This document shows, in pieces, positions 23,001-34,900 of a stretch of DNA of 64,000 bases. This DNA comes from Corinectria fuckeliana (Eukaryota > Ascomycota > Sordariomycetes > Hypocreales > Nectriaceae): contig WPDH01000049.1 in NCBI GenBank assembly GCA_019137255.1, forward strand, positions 271,143 through 335,142. Reading direction: 5' to 3'. Under the pieces are notes generated by a model, which saw only the letters and a list, made by a program, of their open reading frames with translations, was not told the DNA's origin and searched no databases. The first letter of the stretch is position 1, and each line of letters begins with the position of its first letter. A program made the translations under genes and the position numbers.

Positions 23001-24405
23001 ACGAAAAACACTAACAATGGCCTGATCGTAACTGTTCGAGACATCCAGGTTGCCGGTGGCCCGCTAGCTCGTTGCCTCACGAAGGCGGACTTTGAGGTCG
23101 CAGTCGAAGCCGCCCGCAAGAACTTCTCCGACTCCATCGGTGCTCCCAAGATACCAAATGTTACCTGGGACGATGTCGGTGGCCTGAACAACGTCAAGGA
23201 GGCCGTGACGGAAACCATCCAACTGCCGCTCGAACGCCCCGAGCTGTTCGCCAAGGGCATGAAGAAGCGGTCCGGCATTCTCTTTTACGGACCTCCCGGA
23301 ACTGGGAAGACGCTTCTAGCCAAGGCCATTGCGACCGAGTACAGTCTTAACTTCTTCAGCGTTAAGGGCCCGGAACTACTCAACATGTACATTGGAGAGT
23401 CAGAAGCCAACGTCCGGCGAGTGTTTCAGCGAGCCCGCGATGCGCGGCCTTGCGTCGTCTTTTTCGACGAATTGGATTCAGTGGCACCGAAGCGTGGCAA
23501 CCAAGGAGACAGCGGCGGTGTCATGGACCGAATCGTATCGCAGCTCCTCGCCGAGTTGGATGGTATGTCTGGGGGAGATGACGGAGGCGGCGGCGTTTTC
23601 GTGATTGGCGCGACAAACAGGCCTGATCTCTTGGATCAGGCCCTTCTGCGTCCGGGCCGTTTCGATAAGATGCTATATCTCGGTGTTTCGGATACCAACG
23701 AGAAGCAGCTCACTATTCTTGAGGCCCTTTCCCGAAAGTAAGTACTCCCTAATCGCCTAGTCACGATGCCCCATAGCTAATATCTCTCACAGATTCACCC
23801 TCCACCCGTCAGTCTCCCTGGCGTCCGTAGCCGAGCAGCTCCCCTTCACCTACACTGGTGCCGACTTCTATGCGCTGTGCAGCGATGCGATGCTCAAAGC
23901 CGTCACGCGCCAGGCCACAAGTGTTGATGCCAAGATCCGTGCCATCAACGCGGACCCTGCCACCACGCTCCCCATCTCTACGGCATACTACTTCGACCAC
24001 TATGCTACCCCCGAGGATATCGCCGTCATGGTCACCGAGGCTGATTTTCTCGCTGCCAACGACGAGCTCGTGCCTAGTGTCAGCGCCGGCGAGCTCGCTC
24101 ACTATGAGCGCGTTCGTGCGAGTTTCGAGGGTGGTCGCGGCAAGGAGAAGGATGACAAGGACAAGGGCAAGCAGCAGACCGGCCAGCGTGTCGTGTCTGG
24201 GGCCTCAACGGTGTCAAAGGGAAAGGGGAAAGCTATCGTGTCTGGCAAGGGAAAAGGCAAGGCAATTGCTCTGACGAGCGACGATGAGTCTGATGATGAT
24301 GATATGGTGGCTGACGGCGAGGTCAATGGACGGTCTAAGGGGAAGGGCAAGGCGGTTATGGGATTCCAGGACGGGACGGCCAGCGATGACGATGGGCTGT
24401 ACTAA
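20093..24405 (+). CDS. PEX6: Peroxin-6, AAA+ ATPase of peroxisomal matrix protein import
   Basis: Three exons (20093-20264, 20344-23737, 23793-24405) give 1392 residues, normal for filamentous fungal Pex6. The first AAA domain (near 760-900) has a weak P-loop (NIGKST near 769), as expected for Pex6 D1. The second is fully active in sequence: GILFYGPPGTGKTLLAKA (GPPGTGKT at 1040-1047), VVFFDELDS as Walker B, MDRIVSQLLAELDG, and NRPDLLDQALLRPGRFD with Arg fingers. The C-terminus is a Lys/Gly/Ser/Asp low-complexity tail ending ASDDDGLY. Pex6 with Pex1 extracts ubiquitinated Pex5 receptor from the peroxisome membrane. The first intron needs the AG at 20342-20343; the nearer AG at 20329-20330 leads to a stop. 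The adjacent PTS1 ligase is an expected client of this import route. Confidence 0.95.
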
Positions 24406-24626
24406 GGGGTAACCCGGTGTAACGCACGATGGCGAATTTGTTGAGACTCGGAGAGAAGCAGAGGCATTTAGACGGCAATTTTCGTTGGACATACCACCCG
24501 AACAAAAAGAAATGGGGAAACAGCTCAGGCTCTTGGGGCTATGTACACTACCACCACATCATCAGCTTCTACATGCTACTACTGGATAATTAAAACACCT
24601 AGTCTCGCACATTGCCTGTTTGGCAT

Positions 24627-26399
24627 CTACTTCTTCGAAACAACCGCTTTCTTGACCTTGGCCTTGTCGTCGGCCGCCTTGGTTGGTGGAACGGTCTTCT
24701 TGGTGTCCTCTTCTTCCTCATCGCTGTCCTCGTCCTCACCATCCTCGTCGCTGTCCTCGTCCTTTGCATCTCCCTTGACCTTGGTCTTGTCGTCTGCTGG
24801 TACGGGCTTCTTGATGTCCTCTTCTTCTTCTTCTTCTTCACCGTCTTCGTCACTATCCTCGTCGCTATCTTCGTCTTCATCCTCTTTCGTGGTCGCTTCC
24901 TTGCCCTTGCCCTTTTTATCTGGTGCTGTGGCTGGTGATGCGGGCTTCTTGATATCAGCTTCCTCATCCTCATCCTCATCACTGTCGTCATCGTCTTCGT
25001 CTGTGTCCTTGTCCTCCTCCTCCTCGGCTGCTGGCTCCTCCTTTATCGTTGCCTTCTCAGCCTCCTTGCTCTCCTCTTCACTTGCCGCAGTAATCGTAGC
25101 ACTCGTGGTAGGCGCCTTGGGCGGCTCCTTGGACTGCTCGGCCGTTTTTGTCGTCTTGCCCTTCTTAGCAGTCTTGTCCGCCGTGGCCTTCTTGCTTGTT
25201 GTGCCCTTCTTATCTGTCGTGTCTTTCTTGGCTAATTTGACCGTCTTGTCAGGCTTGACCGACTTGTCAGTCTTGACCGACTTGTCAGACTTGCCCGTCT
25301 TAGACGCCTTGGACGTCTTAACTGTCTTGTCAGCCGTGTCCTTCTTGGCCAATTTGATGGTCTTATCAGTCTTGGCTGTCTTGGTCGTTTTTTCCTTCTC
25401 CTCCTTCTCCTTCTCCTTTTCCTTGTCCTTGTCCTTGTCCTTGGCGCCGTCTTTGCCATGGACCTTCTCCCGCAGACTTTTCGTGCGAAGCTCCTTAGCC
25501 TTCTGCGCTGCCTCGTCGGCGACAGAGCGTACTGGTAGCTTCTTTTGCTCATGTTTCTTCTTGGGGTCCTTTTTGGCTACCGCTTTGGATTTCTCCTTGG
25601 ACTCCTCCTTGGACTCCTTGGACTGCTCTTTGGACTCCTCTTTGAGCGCTTCCTTAGACTCCCCGTCGGAATCCTCGTCGGAATCCTCGTCGGAATCCTC
25701 GTCGGAATTCTCTTCGGTCTCCTCCTTTGGCTCCTCTGGCTCCTCCTTGGACTCCTCTTTGGGATCCTCTACCTTAGGCTCCTCGGTTTTAGGCTTATCG
25801 GCGGGGATCGGGGTGGGCTTTGCCGTCGGCAGGGGAGGGGCGACAGGTGCAGGCTTCGGTGCGGCAGCAGCGGCAGCGGCCTGACCGGCGGCAACGACAC
25901 CGGCGGCGGCGGCGTTAACGGCTGCAGGTATGGATTTTGCGGCGAGGGCGGGCTTGAACTTCATAGGGGGGTCGGGGAGCTTGTCTTTAATGGAAGGGAT
26001 GGTGAAGTCGTCGTGGTAGATTTTGACGTGCATCTTGAGTTCGCCATATTCGTTCCAGTCCTCAATCTCGACGAGGTCCTACGCGGCACCAGCGGTTAGC
26101 AGTTAGGAAATCAAAAGCTCGAGCTCGAGAGAGCTTCACGAAGTCCAACTTACGCCCACTATGAAGCCCTCCTGGACCAGGCCGGGCAACTTCCTCACGC
26201 GGCCACTCTCATCCTTGCCAGCCCTCCGGCCCCAGAGTCTGCGGGCGTTCTCATCGGTGGCGATGTCGACAGCCTTAAAAGGCACGCGGTTAGCACGTAG
26301 GATGGTCTCGAGGCGCGAGGTGGCGGTGACGATGTGGGAGGAGCCGGCGGTGAGGGAGGTGAAGATCCAAAGCGCGGGGTCTTCGGAGTAAGCTGCCAT
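24627..26399 (-). CDS. SH3BGR-type thioredoxin-fold protein with long charged tail
   Basis: Two exons (26399-26154 and 26078-24627) give 565 residues. The first 125 residues resemble the SH3-binding glutamate-rich (SH3BGR) family: LWIFTSLTAGSSHIVTATSRLETILRANRVPFKAVDIATDE, ARRLWGRRAGKDESG, then KLPGLVQEGFIVGDLVEIEDWNEYGEL. The fold is glutaredoxin-like but no CxxC is present, so redox catalysis is unlikely. The rest is Ala/Pro-rich, then about 430 residues made almost only of Lys, Glu, Asp, Ser and Thr. It includes repeated SDEDSDED blocks and tandem K(T/S)VKxDK repeats. The tail should be disordered. The ORF is real by its splice site and conserved head; the cellular role is unknown. Its 3' end converges on PEX6. 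Confidence 0.82.
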
Positions 26400-27065
26400 A
26401 GCTGCTGGTGTGGTGATGCTGAGGGTGTTTGATTATCGGGGTTGTGTGTTAGACTTGAATAGCAGCGTGCATCATCCGGAGATGGAGGGAAACAGAGGTG
26501 GCGTTAAGGCTTGGCGTGGCAGAAGTACTAATGTGTTGCTGTTTACTGTGACAAGTTGCCTCCTGGATACCTTAGGTACGTAGAGTCTCCTGAGACGCGG
26601 TTGGTACTATGGAATGGAGCCAAGCTAGGCCACCGGGAAGGCATGACGCGGGGGCGGGGCACTGGCAACCTGCGCTACTGAGTAATTAGTAACTCTCGTG
26701 GCAAGCTGGCTTTGTTACTGGGGAAGAAACAATAAATACGGGATGAGAAGAACCAAAAGAAATATACAAAAAGAATACACAAATATTTAAAGGATGTTGG
26801 ATTTATTCTGTTTTACTAGTACGTCTCACTCGCTCATTCTATCTTACTACGAGTCTCTTTGAGTCCAGTGTCTACGAAGTATGTGGTACCCAGGGATGTA
26901 AGTACTTAAGTAGGCCTGCAAGTCCCGTTGCTACTAAAGTATGTAGCCTTAGGTACCTTGTAGGCTACATCTATCCTCCATGCTCCCTCTACTGGTCATA
27001 AACACCATAACAATCCCAGGCAAGACCAGGCCGATCGTCTTCTGAAACCTCCTTTCAAGATTCTA

Positions 27066-27108
27066 CCAGTATCAGTACCAGTATCAGTATCAGCATCAGT
27101 ATCAGTAG
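27066..27108. repeat. CAGTAT-type microsatellite
   Basis: Imperfect tandem hexamers (CAGTAT, with CAGTAC and CAGCAT variants) in a non-coding region. It is a simple-sequence tract with no evident function. Confidence 0.8.
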
Positions 27109-27444
27109 CTGGATCACGCGGTAACTACTGCGTAACAGCACCACAGCCACTACCTCCCCTCCTTGCACAGACGAAAGACCCATCGTCACCCTTTGAGATT
27201 TAGATTTATCTCGGGATCTACTCATGATTATTCGTGGTTACCAGAGTATTTATCTATCTATCTTAAGAGTCCATCATTCCATTCGCATTGTCGGTCTGTT
27301 ATATAAGCACGAGTCAGAATATTAGGCGCGGATGCTACTGGACCTGCATTGCGTCGCACATGCCCCGCTGCCACGCAAGAGCCTCCGTCCACTCCTTCCC
27401 CCTCCCTCCTCTTGAGGCGTCTCTTGACCAAGTTTTTGAGGCAA

Positions 27445-27455
27445 GTACGAAGTAC
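27445..27455 (-). repeat. Dispersed 11-mer GTACTTCGTAC (copy 1)
   Basis: Reads GTACGAAGTAC on the plus strand. The same 11-mer occurs exactly at three other intergenic places in the window (32278, 40950, 58006). Function unknown. Confidence 0.6.
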
Positions 27456-29487
27456 GGGTGCCACACTTGCCGCGCTTACTAGTTTGCTGACGTTTCCATT
27501 TTTCTCGTTCTCCTTTTCGTGCTTATCTGCTCTTGACCCGAGCTTCAACTCCCCTTCCTTCTCATTTTCATCCTCCTCCGTACTACGATCATCACGACCG
27601 CCTCAATTTCCGACAAGCATGAAGCGGCCAGTCCAATAGTCGGTCCACCACCGCGGACCTAAGCACTGGAGGCACCGCTCCACTCGACCCGTCTTTTAAC
27701 GCGCTGAACAGCACTGACAGTAGATTACCTCCCCTGAAACTTGATCTGATCTTTCGCTTCTCAGAGAGTCCAATCTCTTGTTGCCCTGCAGCTACTCCAA
27801 GATTAGCCGATCATCCATCTGCTAGCGAAGCCATCTGGAGCTTCCCGGCCTCCTGGCTCCTATTGTTAAGTTATCGCCGCCGCCATGCTCCACTGCACTC
27901 ATCTCTCGTGTCCAAGATTTTCGTCATACGTTGCACACCGATACCGATCAATGCTAATAATTCCAATATTAGAAAAATTCTTCGCCCGCTTTTTATTTGC
28001 TGCTCATTTCGCCTCGGTCGCTCAGAGTCACTCCGCTAGGCGCCTCCCATGCTGTGCGTGAGCCACGGCGTTTTTGAGGAGATTTCCGCTAGGTATTCCC
28101 CGTGCCATTTCCCGCGACGGTCCCTGAAGACCCTTGCTAGCTAACACTCTTACTTGCCTCCTCCCAGGGGCAAGGACACCCCTCCTTCTGGGTTCGGTGA
28201 TCGGTTCGGTGTTCACTAAGCTACGCCAAAGATGTCTTTCCGCAGGATTGAAGGCGCTGTTGGAAGCGCCATTCCATTTCGACAACCGCACGACACCTCA
28301 CCTCATGGCGTTCCTACCTTGCTTGTTTCCAGCTCCCCTTTCGATTCCGCGTGGTGGATTAATTGCTCTATCAAACCAATCCCATGACCGCGCGTTTCAG
28401 AGCCATGGTTGGCGTGGTGCATCGTGGGACGCTCGGATAGCATGCCCCTGGCCGGCTATGGGGACCACGGAGATTGCTGTGTTGTATCACTTGGACCTAG
28501 AGGACCCAGTCAGCCGGCTCAAAGACGACCACGACAGTGCGTGAGATAATGCCAACCAGCTTTGGGGATTGTGTAAGGTCACACAAAGGACCATCTACTT
28601 TGTCTATCTCATTTGTTCTCGCTCTTCCTGCCCCTTTACCCGAAGTTGATGAGGGCTAGCAGTGGAGGTGCTTTTGCAGTCTGATGAAGGAACCGGAACT
28701 CTGCTCGCTCGCCCACTGTGGTAACAAGGGTGGATCCCGCCATCCAACCCCCAAACCGCGCAAGAGGAGAAGGTTAGGCTACTATGTAGTTTCTCTCCCG
28801 CCGGGCACGGCTGCAAACCTAGCCGTCGCCCCCAGCGAAACGTGGCGGTGGCGAGTCGGGGCAGCTCATGATTGGCGGGGTATATGACCAGGTTGAGCTA
28901 TCTGTCTGGAGCAGAAGGCGACGCGGCTTTAGACTACAGAGAGTAGTCCAGGAACCGGAGCAAGGCTAGGCCAGCAGACGGTCAGGGATGTGGAGCCGAA
29001 TTCAGGAACACACCAGTCAGAGGTGCAGTTGGCATGGCCTTGCACGATCCAGGGCAGGGTTATCTCCTGCAACGAACCCAATCACAGCGATCACAGTGGA
29101 TGCAAGGTACCAGGCAATCAATCGATACCGGGGCTAACTCCCAACTAGGCCACTGCCCAGCGAACCTGGGACGGTGAGGTGACAGCGGACCAGGATTTCG
29201 CCAGCCAAAGAAAGGGCTCGCTGACAGAGATTTCCCGGCCGTCGAAAACTACAAGTCCCGCTCGAATCCGCTCTTTTGCTTTCTCGTTTCTCTCCAAGCA
29301 CAACTGTCTCGACGACTCCTTCACCACTCTCGCAATCCTTGCCAACCTGTGCTTTCAGCACCTCACTCTCTTTTTACCGACCCGCATCAGACAACTTGTC
29401 TTCGGACTCACTCTTTCAAGCACCCCAACCAACCAATCAACCCTCACTCTAGTTCAGCAGTAACTCGTCTTTCGACAAAACATCAAA

Positions 29488-30087
29488 ATGCGTTTTTCCA
29501 TCCTCTCCGTTGTCGCCGCCAGCGCCTCGCTGGTCGCCGCCACTTACGAGCTCGAGGACACCACCACCCTCACCTCCACCACCACTCGGGTTGTTACCCT
29601 GACTGCTTGCCCCGACTCAGTCACCAACTGCCCCTACCGCACTACCACCTCCACTGAGGAGGTTGTCATCACCTCTACCTCTACCTCGCAGTGGATCCCC
29701 ACTACCACCCCCGAGGTTTCTACTACCCCCATCTACACTCCTCCCGTCGTTGAGACTTCGGTCTACACCCCCGTCGCTCCCGTCAACACCACCAGCGTCT
29801 ACACCTCTATCCCCAAGTCCACCTACTACCCTGCCGGCAACACCACCACAAACGGTCCCACCGCTCCCGTCACCCAGTCCCACGTGGTCTACAGCACCCC
29901 CGTTGTCATCCCCACGACTCTTGTCTCTGAGCCCGCCCCTGCCGGAAGCACCGCTGTCGAGGTCGGCTCCAGCGCTGCTGTCCCCTCTTCCGTTCCCACC
30001 GCTGTCACTGGCGCTGCCAGCGGCATGGTTGCCAAGTCTGGTCTCGTCGGCGCCGCCGTCGTGGCCGTCCTTGTCGCCCTCTTCTAG
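29488..30087 (+). CDS. GPI-anchored Ser/Thr-rich cell wall protein
   Basis: A single exon of 199 residues. Residues 1-18 (MRFSILSVVAASASLVAA) are a signal peptide. The middle is rich in Thr, Ser, Pro and Val, with a short conserved block TRVVTLTACPDSVTNCPY containing the only two cysteines, and NTT glycosylation sites. The last 30 residues are a GPI signal: a small-residue stretch (GAASGMVAKSG), then LVGAAVVAVLVALF with no charged residue. Such proteins are made in the ER, O-mannosylated, and end in the plasma membrane or are cross-linked to beta-glucan. The codons are strongly biased to C-ending forms, a sign of high expression, and the start sits in an AAAATG context after a long CT/CA-rich leader. 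The exact role is unknown. GPI13, which acts on GPI precursors, lies in the same window. Confidence 0.87.
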   Translation: MRFSILSVVAASASLVAATYELEDTTTLTSTTTRVVTLTACPDSVTNCPYRTTTSTEEVVITSTSTSQWIPTTTPEVSTTPIYTPPVVETSVYTPVAPVNTTSVYTSIPKSTYYPAGNTTTNGPTAPVTQSHVVYSTPVVIPTTLVSEPAPAGSTAVEVGSSAAVPSSVPTAVTGAASGMVAKSGLVGAAVVAVLVALF

Positions 30088-31721
30088 ACATATGAACCCC
30101 CTCTGGGACTTATGATCTAGTTTCAAACCTTTCTTTTCGGCTTGTGGATACCTTTTTTGTTCTTCGGGGACGGATGTTTGATGACTATTTGATGAATGGA
30201 TATTTGGAGAGAATATAAGACCCTTTTACACCATTGGGCTGTTGCCTCGTCCTTAATGCCTCTAAGGTGGTTGTACTGGCGCACGATACCAGCGTGGAGT
30301 TTTATGGGTTGACATGTCTGCATTGTCGCCCCTGTTCTGGAAGATACCTACTGTAGTAAATATTTAAGTTTAACAGTTGCACTGCAAATATTGTGTGTTT
30401 TGCTACATCTGCCCCATTGATGCCTTAGCTACTGTGCCTCCATTTCTGTCACTCTATGCACGTTTGTTGGCCTGGCTCTGAATATTGCGTGACCTTTCTA
30501 GTGCAGTGATGAAGCTTTCCAGCCCTCGATGGCTCTTCATCGGGGATGGTAGGGAACCTTTTTGTCATCTTCCACATCTCTCTTTCGACGGTTTCCCCAA
30601 CTCACGGGCCACTGATCCTTGCCAACCACAACTCGATTTGCCACCCGCGATGCGACAGGGCTCGAATACATGTAGCTCTTAACGTTGATCGGGATCTCAC
30701 GTATCCGTACATAGGCAGAAGTCACCCGCGCGGGCGTTGGATAGGCTGCACTTGGTTGCGCGGCGCGGCGCTCGACGGTCACTCTCCCGCGCGTATTGGC
30801 TAGATGATTGACAGGATCCCAGGCAACCAGGGTAGTTAGTGTATGACCTTTTGTGCAAGCAATTCCAGAAAAGAAAGGAAAAACCAACAGGGTCTTGTCA
30901 ATGTCATCGGAAGCCTAAAAGTGGTTTTCTTTTCCGTTAGTGCCAGTTTTCTCTTTCAAACGCGACTCAGATTTGAGTGTCCAGGGCTAAAAAGTGGGTG
31001 TAGGAAGGAGTCTTGAGTGGATCGCGTGACAGGTGCATGTTCTGTCTGAAGTTTTATTAAGTATCCAAGGTATTTTCATTTTTAAAAGTTTTCCCTTTGA
31101 AACTTATCATATAAAGGGTCTCATCCCAGGTGTTGATGAATTACAGTCTGTCATGGCTATCCTGCAACTGACTGACTGCCCGTGCTCGCCGTTCTCTTCC
31201 ACGCTAGACGTTCCGCCCGGGCTTCATCCCAGCAGCTGACCCGAATAACGTTGGTAAGTCACCCAGTTGTCGGTATTGCGTATTCGTAGTCCGTGTCGTG
31301 CTGTAAAGGCGCAAAGAGTAGGTAGGTAGGGTAAGATGCCATGCCGTCTGTCTGTCCCAAGCGCCGACCTCCAACACCCCTGCCCACATAATACATCCAC
31401 CTCGTTGGCTTTTGGCCTATTACATAGTAGTTGTTTCGCCTCCGATATCCGCTGTACCGTACGAAAGTAATAGTCCCCATGATCCATCGATCCGATTCCC
31501 GCTCCTGATAGAGCTAGCCGTCCTTATCCCCGGCGCCCGTAATTAACTTGCATTGTTTCTTTATCCAAGACCCGTTTCTGCAGGTGGACCGGAGGCAGAA
31601 ATCCGGGCCGTGAACGCAGTGTGAACCTCGAGAAAGCACTCTGCAGAAATATTTGACAATTTCTTTCCATCTCTTGCGTGTCCGTTTCCCCCGTTGTGTC
31701 CTGAAAACGAGGTCCTCTGGT
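30088..31721. other. Intergenic, gene-poor
   Basis: About 1.6 kb between the GPI protein stop and the stop of a small minus-strand ORF. The first 250 bases are T-rich 3' UTR. ORFs here (up to 116 codons) have no coding character. Near 31317-31330 there is a short GTAGGTAGG run. I see no gene. Confidence 0.45.
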
Positions 31722-31916
31722 TCAGGGACACTGTCCTATGGCGCACATCTTGCAGAGGCTGTCGTTGGGCTGCGCTGGGTTGAAGCAGTTGTGGACGGCG
31801 TTATGTTGGCAAAGCCCGTTGGCATAGTTGACGAGGCTCGTGGCGTCGCGGGTGGCTTTTAGCTTGCCAGAGGCGTGTTTAGCATTGGACGGCACGGGGC
31901 AGTGGGAGCATGCCAT
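31722..31916 (-). CDS. Small Cys-rich protein, 64 residues
   Basis: A short frame starting MACSHCPVPSNAKHASGK and ending LCKMCAIGQCP, with cysteines arranged as CSHC near the start, C plus H plus C in the middle (GLCQHNAVHNCFNP) and CKMC...C at the end. This pattern suggests a small zinc-binding or disulfide protein. Three things support it as a gene: the start context CCCCAAAATGG is ideal for fungi; the codons are C-ending as in the real genes nearby; and on the minus strand 31990-32220 is a classic pyrimidine-rich leader. There is no signal peptide at this start. A longer in-frame start at 31985 is possible but less well placed. I do not recognise the family with certainty and assign no function. 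Confidence 0.6.
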   Translation of the reverse strand: MACSHCPVPSNAKHASGKLKATRDATSLVNYANGLCQHNAVHNCFNPAQPNDSLCKMCAIGQCP

Positions 31917-34900
31917 TTTGGGGTGGGAGGCCTTGGTTGCTGCTTGCTTTGTTTGCAGACGCCAGTTGAGAAGAGGAATTGCCAAAAACGAACGGCCTTG
32001 TCAGCCCAAGGCGTATTTGGTGAAGTGACGTGAGGTTTGGCGAGCGGAGATGAGACTGCGCCGAGCTAATTCAAATAGAAACTCAGCAGAGGATGCCGCC
32101 CAGCAAGAACGCAAGACGAAGACAGAGAACAAACGGTGCCAGAGAGGCGAAGAGCAAGAAAGAGGAGAGGAAAGATCGTGACCAGGGGCGAGAAAGAAAG
32201 CAGCAGGAGTTGTCGATTTCCTGTCAGAATCGACCGAACTGTCAGTTGAGATGAGTCGGCGGGCTGACAGCGGTTATGTACTTCGTACTTGGGTAGGGCT
32301 GAAGTGTCCAAACAGACACGACAAGGAGTCAAGGACTCGCATCTGTTCGAAGTCTCGCACCGCACCGATCGATCCGTCGCCCGTGTACCGTACCGCACCG
32401 CGCCGCGCCGCGCCGCAACAGCCAAGACGTGGGCTCGTTAGCGGCACTTTCGGCTTTTATGGATCGCAGGACCTTGCCGGTGACCTTGGCCGGGAGAGTA
32501 AGGTAGATTGTCTTGGAAGCCCGAGGAACCTGTAAGTCGGCCCCGGTACTTTGCTTGTCGCTTCGTCGGACGAGCCTCTTCCTCTCCTCCGCCTCCGCCT
32601 TCCCCTCTTGTCCCTTTAACCCCGATTCTGTGCTTGCTTGCGAGCCCAATCCAGCCTCCCCCCGCCCCTCTTGTGACTTGTGACGTCCGTCCGGCCCTGA
32701 ACTGCTGTAATGCACAGCTGCACAGCCGCAGACCCAGCTCGGCGAGGAACCATCCAGCAGTCGTGCGGCATGGGAGGGCAAACATCATCCTCGGTGCTGC
32801 CAGGGCACGGTGTGCGGTTGGTCAGAAAGCCGTCAGCATCCCGGGGCTTTGGACCATAGTCTGGACCATGTCTCACACCCTCTTGTTTCTAGAAACGGCA
32901 GACCACCCGATCCCAGAAGCCGGGAAACGGAGATAGCCAGCCATGACGACAGGGCGAGTGGAGCACAACTTCCGGGCCCTCATTGTAATCACTATCATCA
33001 ACCTCACACCCATATCCCACGTTCCCGGCCTGGACGTCATGGCAAAAGTAGATGCAGGATGATCCCATGGAGTGGGATAGCGGCCTGCTCTTCTTACTGG
33101 TTGTAACAGCTCGTCCTCGCGTACCTCCACAATTCGCAGTTCTTTCTCCAAGTTTACACAGAGCATCTAGTCCATGTAAGAGGAGAGGGTGTCCCAGTAA
33201 CAATGTGAGGTGGCGCGCGGGGCGATTGAGTAGCCATGCCTGTCCTAGAACCTTCTCCTAGAACCAAGGTAGTCGATCGCGGTCAACGTCAAACCCAAGA
33301 CGAGGAGGGCGTGCGTGTTCCGTGAGGGGCTCAGAATCGAGATCAGCATGACAGCCAACGCGGCACAAGCACAGGGTTCCAGATGCCCGCATCCAACTGT
33401 CAACCGTCCGCAGGGGTCCAGTCCTATTGTCACATCGGGAGCCGCGGAATCTTGTCTGACATCGCCCTCATAGCCGTGGCCTTGGTCATGGGCCTCCTAG
33501 CCAGACAACGCAACAAGAAACTCTCACTTCCCCGCAACTCGACGGGGCCTTGCGAAGGGTTTCTTCTCTGCTCCCGCCTGGGTTTCCCGCAGTTCATAGG
33601 TCGACGGGACCTCAATTGCGTCAAAATACTGGCAACGCGTAACCCAAGGGGGAAATCAGAAACTGATATCTGACTGCTCCTCTGCTGTGTCGCCTTCCGG
33701 GGATTTGATTGGACGGCCTGCGTGACCCTATGTGTGCGAGCAGCATGGTTGTGTGGGGGGAAGTCTGAGGCGACCTTTGCTCTCTTCCCGCTCGCCAATT
33801 CGGCAGTACTGTCTGTACTGGGGTTTGTCCCGGTTGCCGCTCGCGGGCCCATTTCCTCGCCCGCTTTGATTGACGTACAAAAGTACTTGATCGGTAAGTA
33901 GTCGAATTTTCGGCGCCTCTCGTACAACGGGGGGCAGCGACTAATATCATCGTAGCCTCTTCCTGAGTCCTAGCTTCTTCCCAAGACTTCTTCTCCTCAC
34001 CATAGTATTAGGGGTTACCACGTCCTGCTCTCTGCTCCAGAAAACCGTCTCCAGCCTCCAGTGCTGGTGGCTGGCAGCGGGGGACGCCCCCATTCCGGGG
34101 CCGGGAGCGGCGTCATCTCCAAATCCCATAGCGTAAGTCCAACTGCAGCGATCCACTAGCGATGAGATCCTTCACGCTCTTGTTCCCTGAGGCTGAACGC
34201 ACAGCATCCCCTCTTGTCTCTTGTGCTGTTGGTGACACACGCGCCAACATGAGGACGATGTGGCTTAGGCGAATCTGTCAAGCAAGTTGGCAAGCAAGCT
34301 GTCAAACAAGTTCTACCTCCCTCAAGTCCCCCCCCCCTCTTGCCGCTGTCAGGGGCCTCAAGGCGACCGCAACCCTGTTGGAAGTATGGTGGAGTATGGT
34401 GACAGCCGACTGACACCACTGCCGGCGGCAATCTGCGGCTTGATCAAGGCGCGTCCACTGGGCTGCGAGATTGGCCGAGATCGTGCTCTTCCTGCGTTGC
34501 GCCTTTCGGGGCTCTTTCGAGCTTACTTGCCGCCACGCAGGCGAAGACTGGGTTCGCACTCTAGGCGGCTTGCTGGCTAGCCACCTTGTCGAGGCATCTG
34601 TAGCCATGACAGCATCGTGATACAGAGCCCTCTCACCGTTTCCAAAGTGCTGAGAGGTCATGCGACTTCCTCACATGAGCCCCAGTGATGTCCTCTGAAT
34701 CAACAGTAGTCAGTCCAGTCTCTAAATTGTCAGTTGCCCGGGTCCTCGCCGCTCTCCCCTCCGGACGTGATCGCTGGAGGTTCCCACACATAGCCGACGG
34801 GGGTTTTTGGCTCCTGTCAAACCGCCGAGCCCCAGCCAACGAGCCCAACGATCCATCTCAGTCCGAGCTAGACCCATCCTGGAGATTCTTGCCTGCTCTA

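Larger units (their letters stand above)
26400..29487. other. Long gene-free region upstream of a GPI-anchored protein gene
   Basis: About 3.1 kb between two divergent starts. It holds a CAGTAT-type microsatellite (27066-27108), one GTACGAAGTAC element (27445-27455) and pyrimidine-rich tracts near 27390-27420 and 27480-27590. Close to 29360-29480 is a C/T/A-rich leader that fits the 5' UTR of the next gene. A 138-codon open frame without ATG (27623-28039) and a 136-codon ORF (28134-28544) have no coding character. It may be an extended promoter or contain a non-coding transcript; I cannot show either. Confidence 0.45.

Noticed and set aside
27623..28039. 138-codon open frame without ATG
   Set aside because: Codon choice is unlike the real genes here (many A/T-ending codons in its second half) and no upstream exon supplies a start.
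28134..28544. 136-codon plus-strand ORF in the 26.4-29.5 kb span
   Set aside because: No coding bias, no domain, no leader or splice context that supports it.
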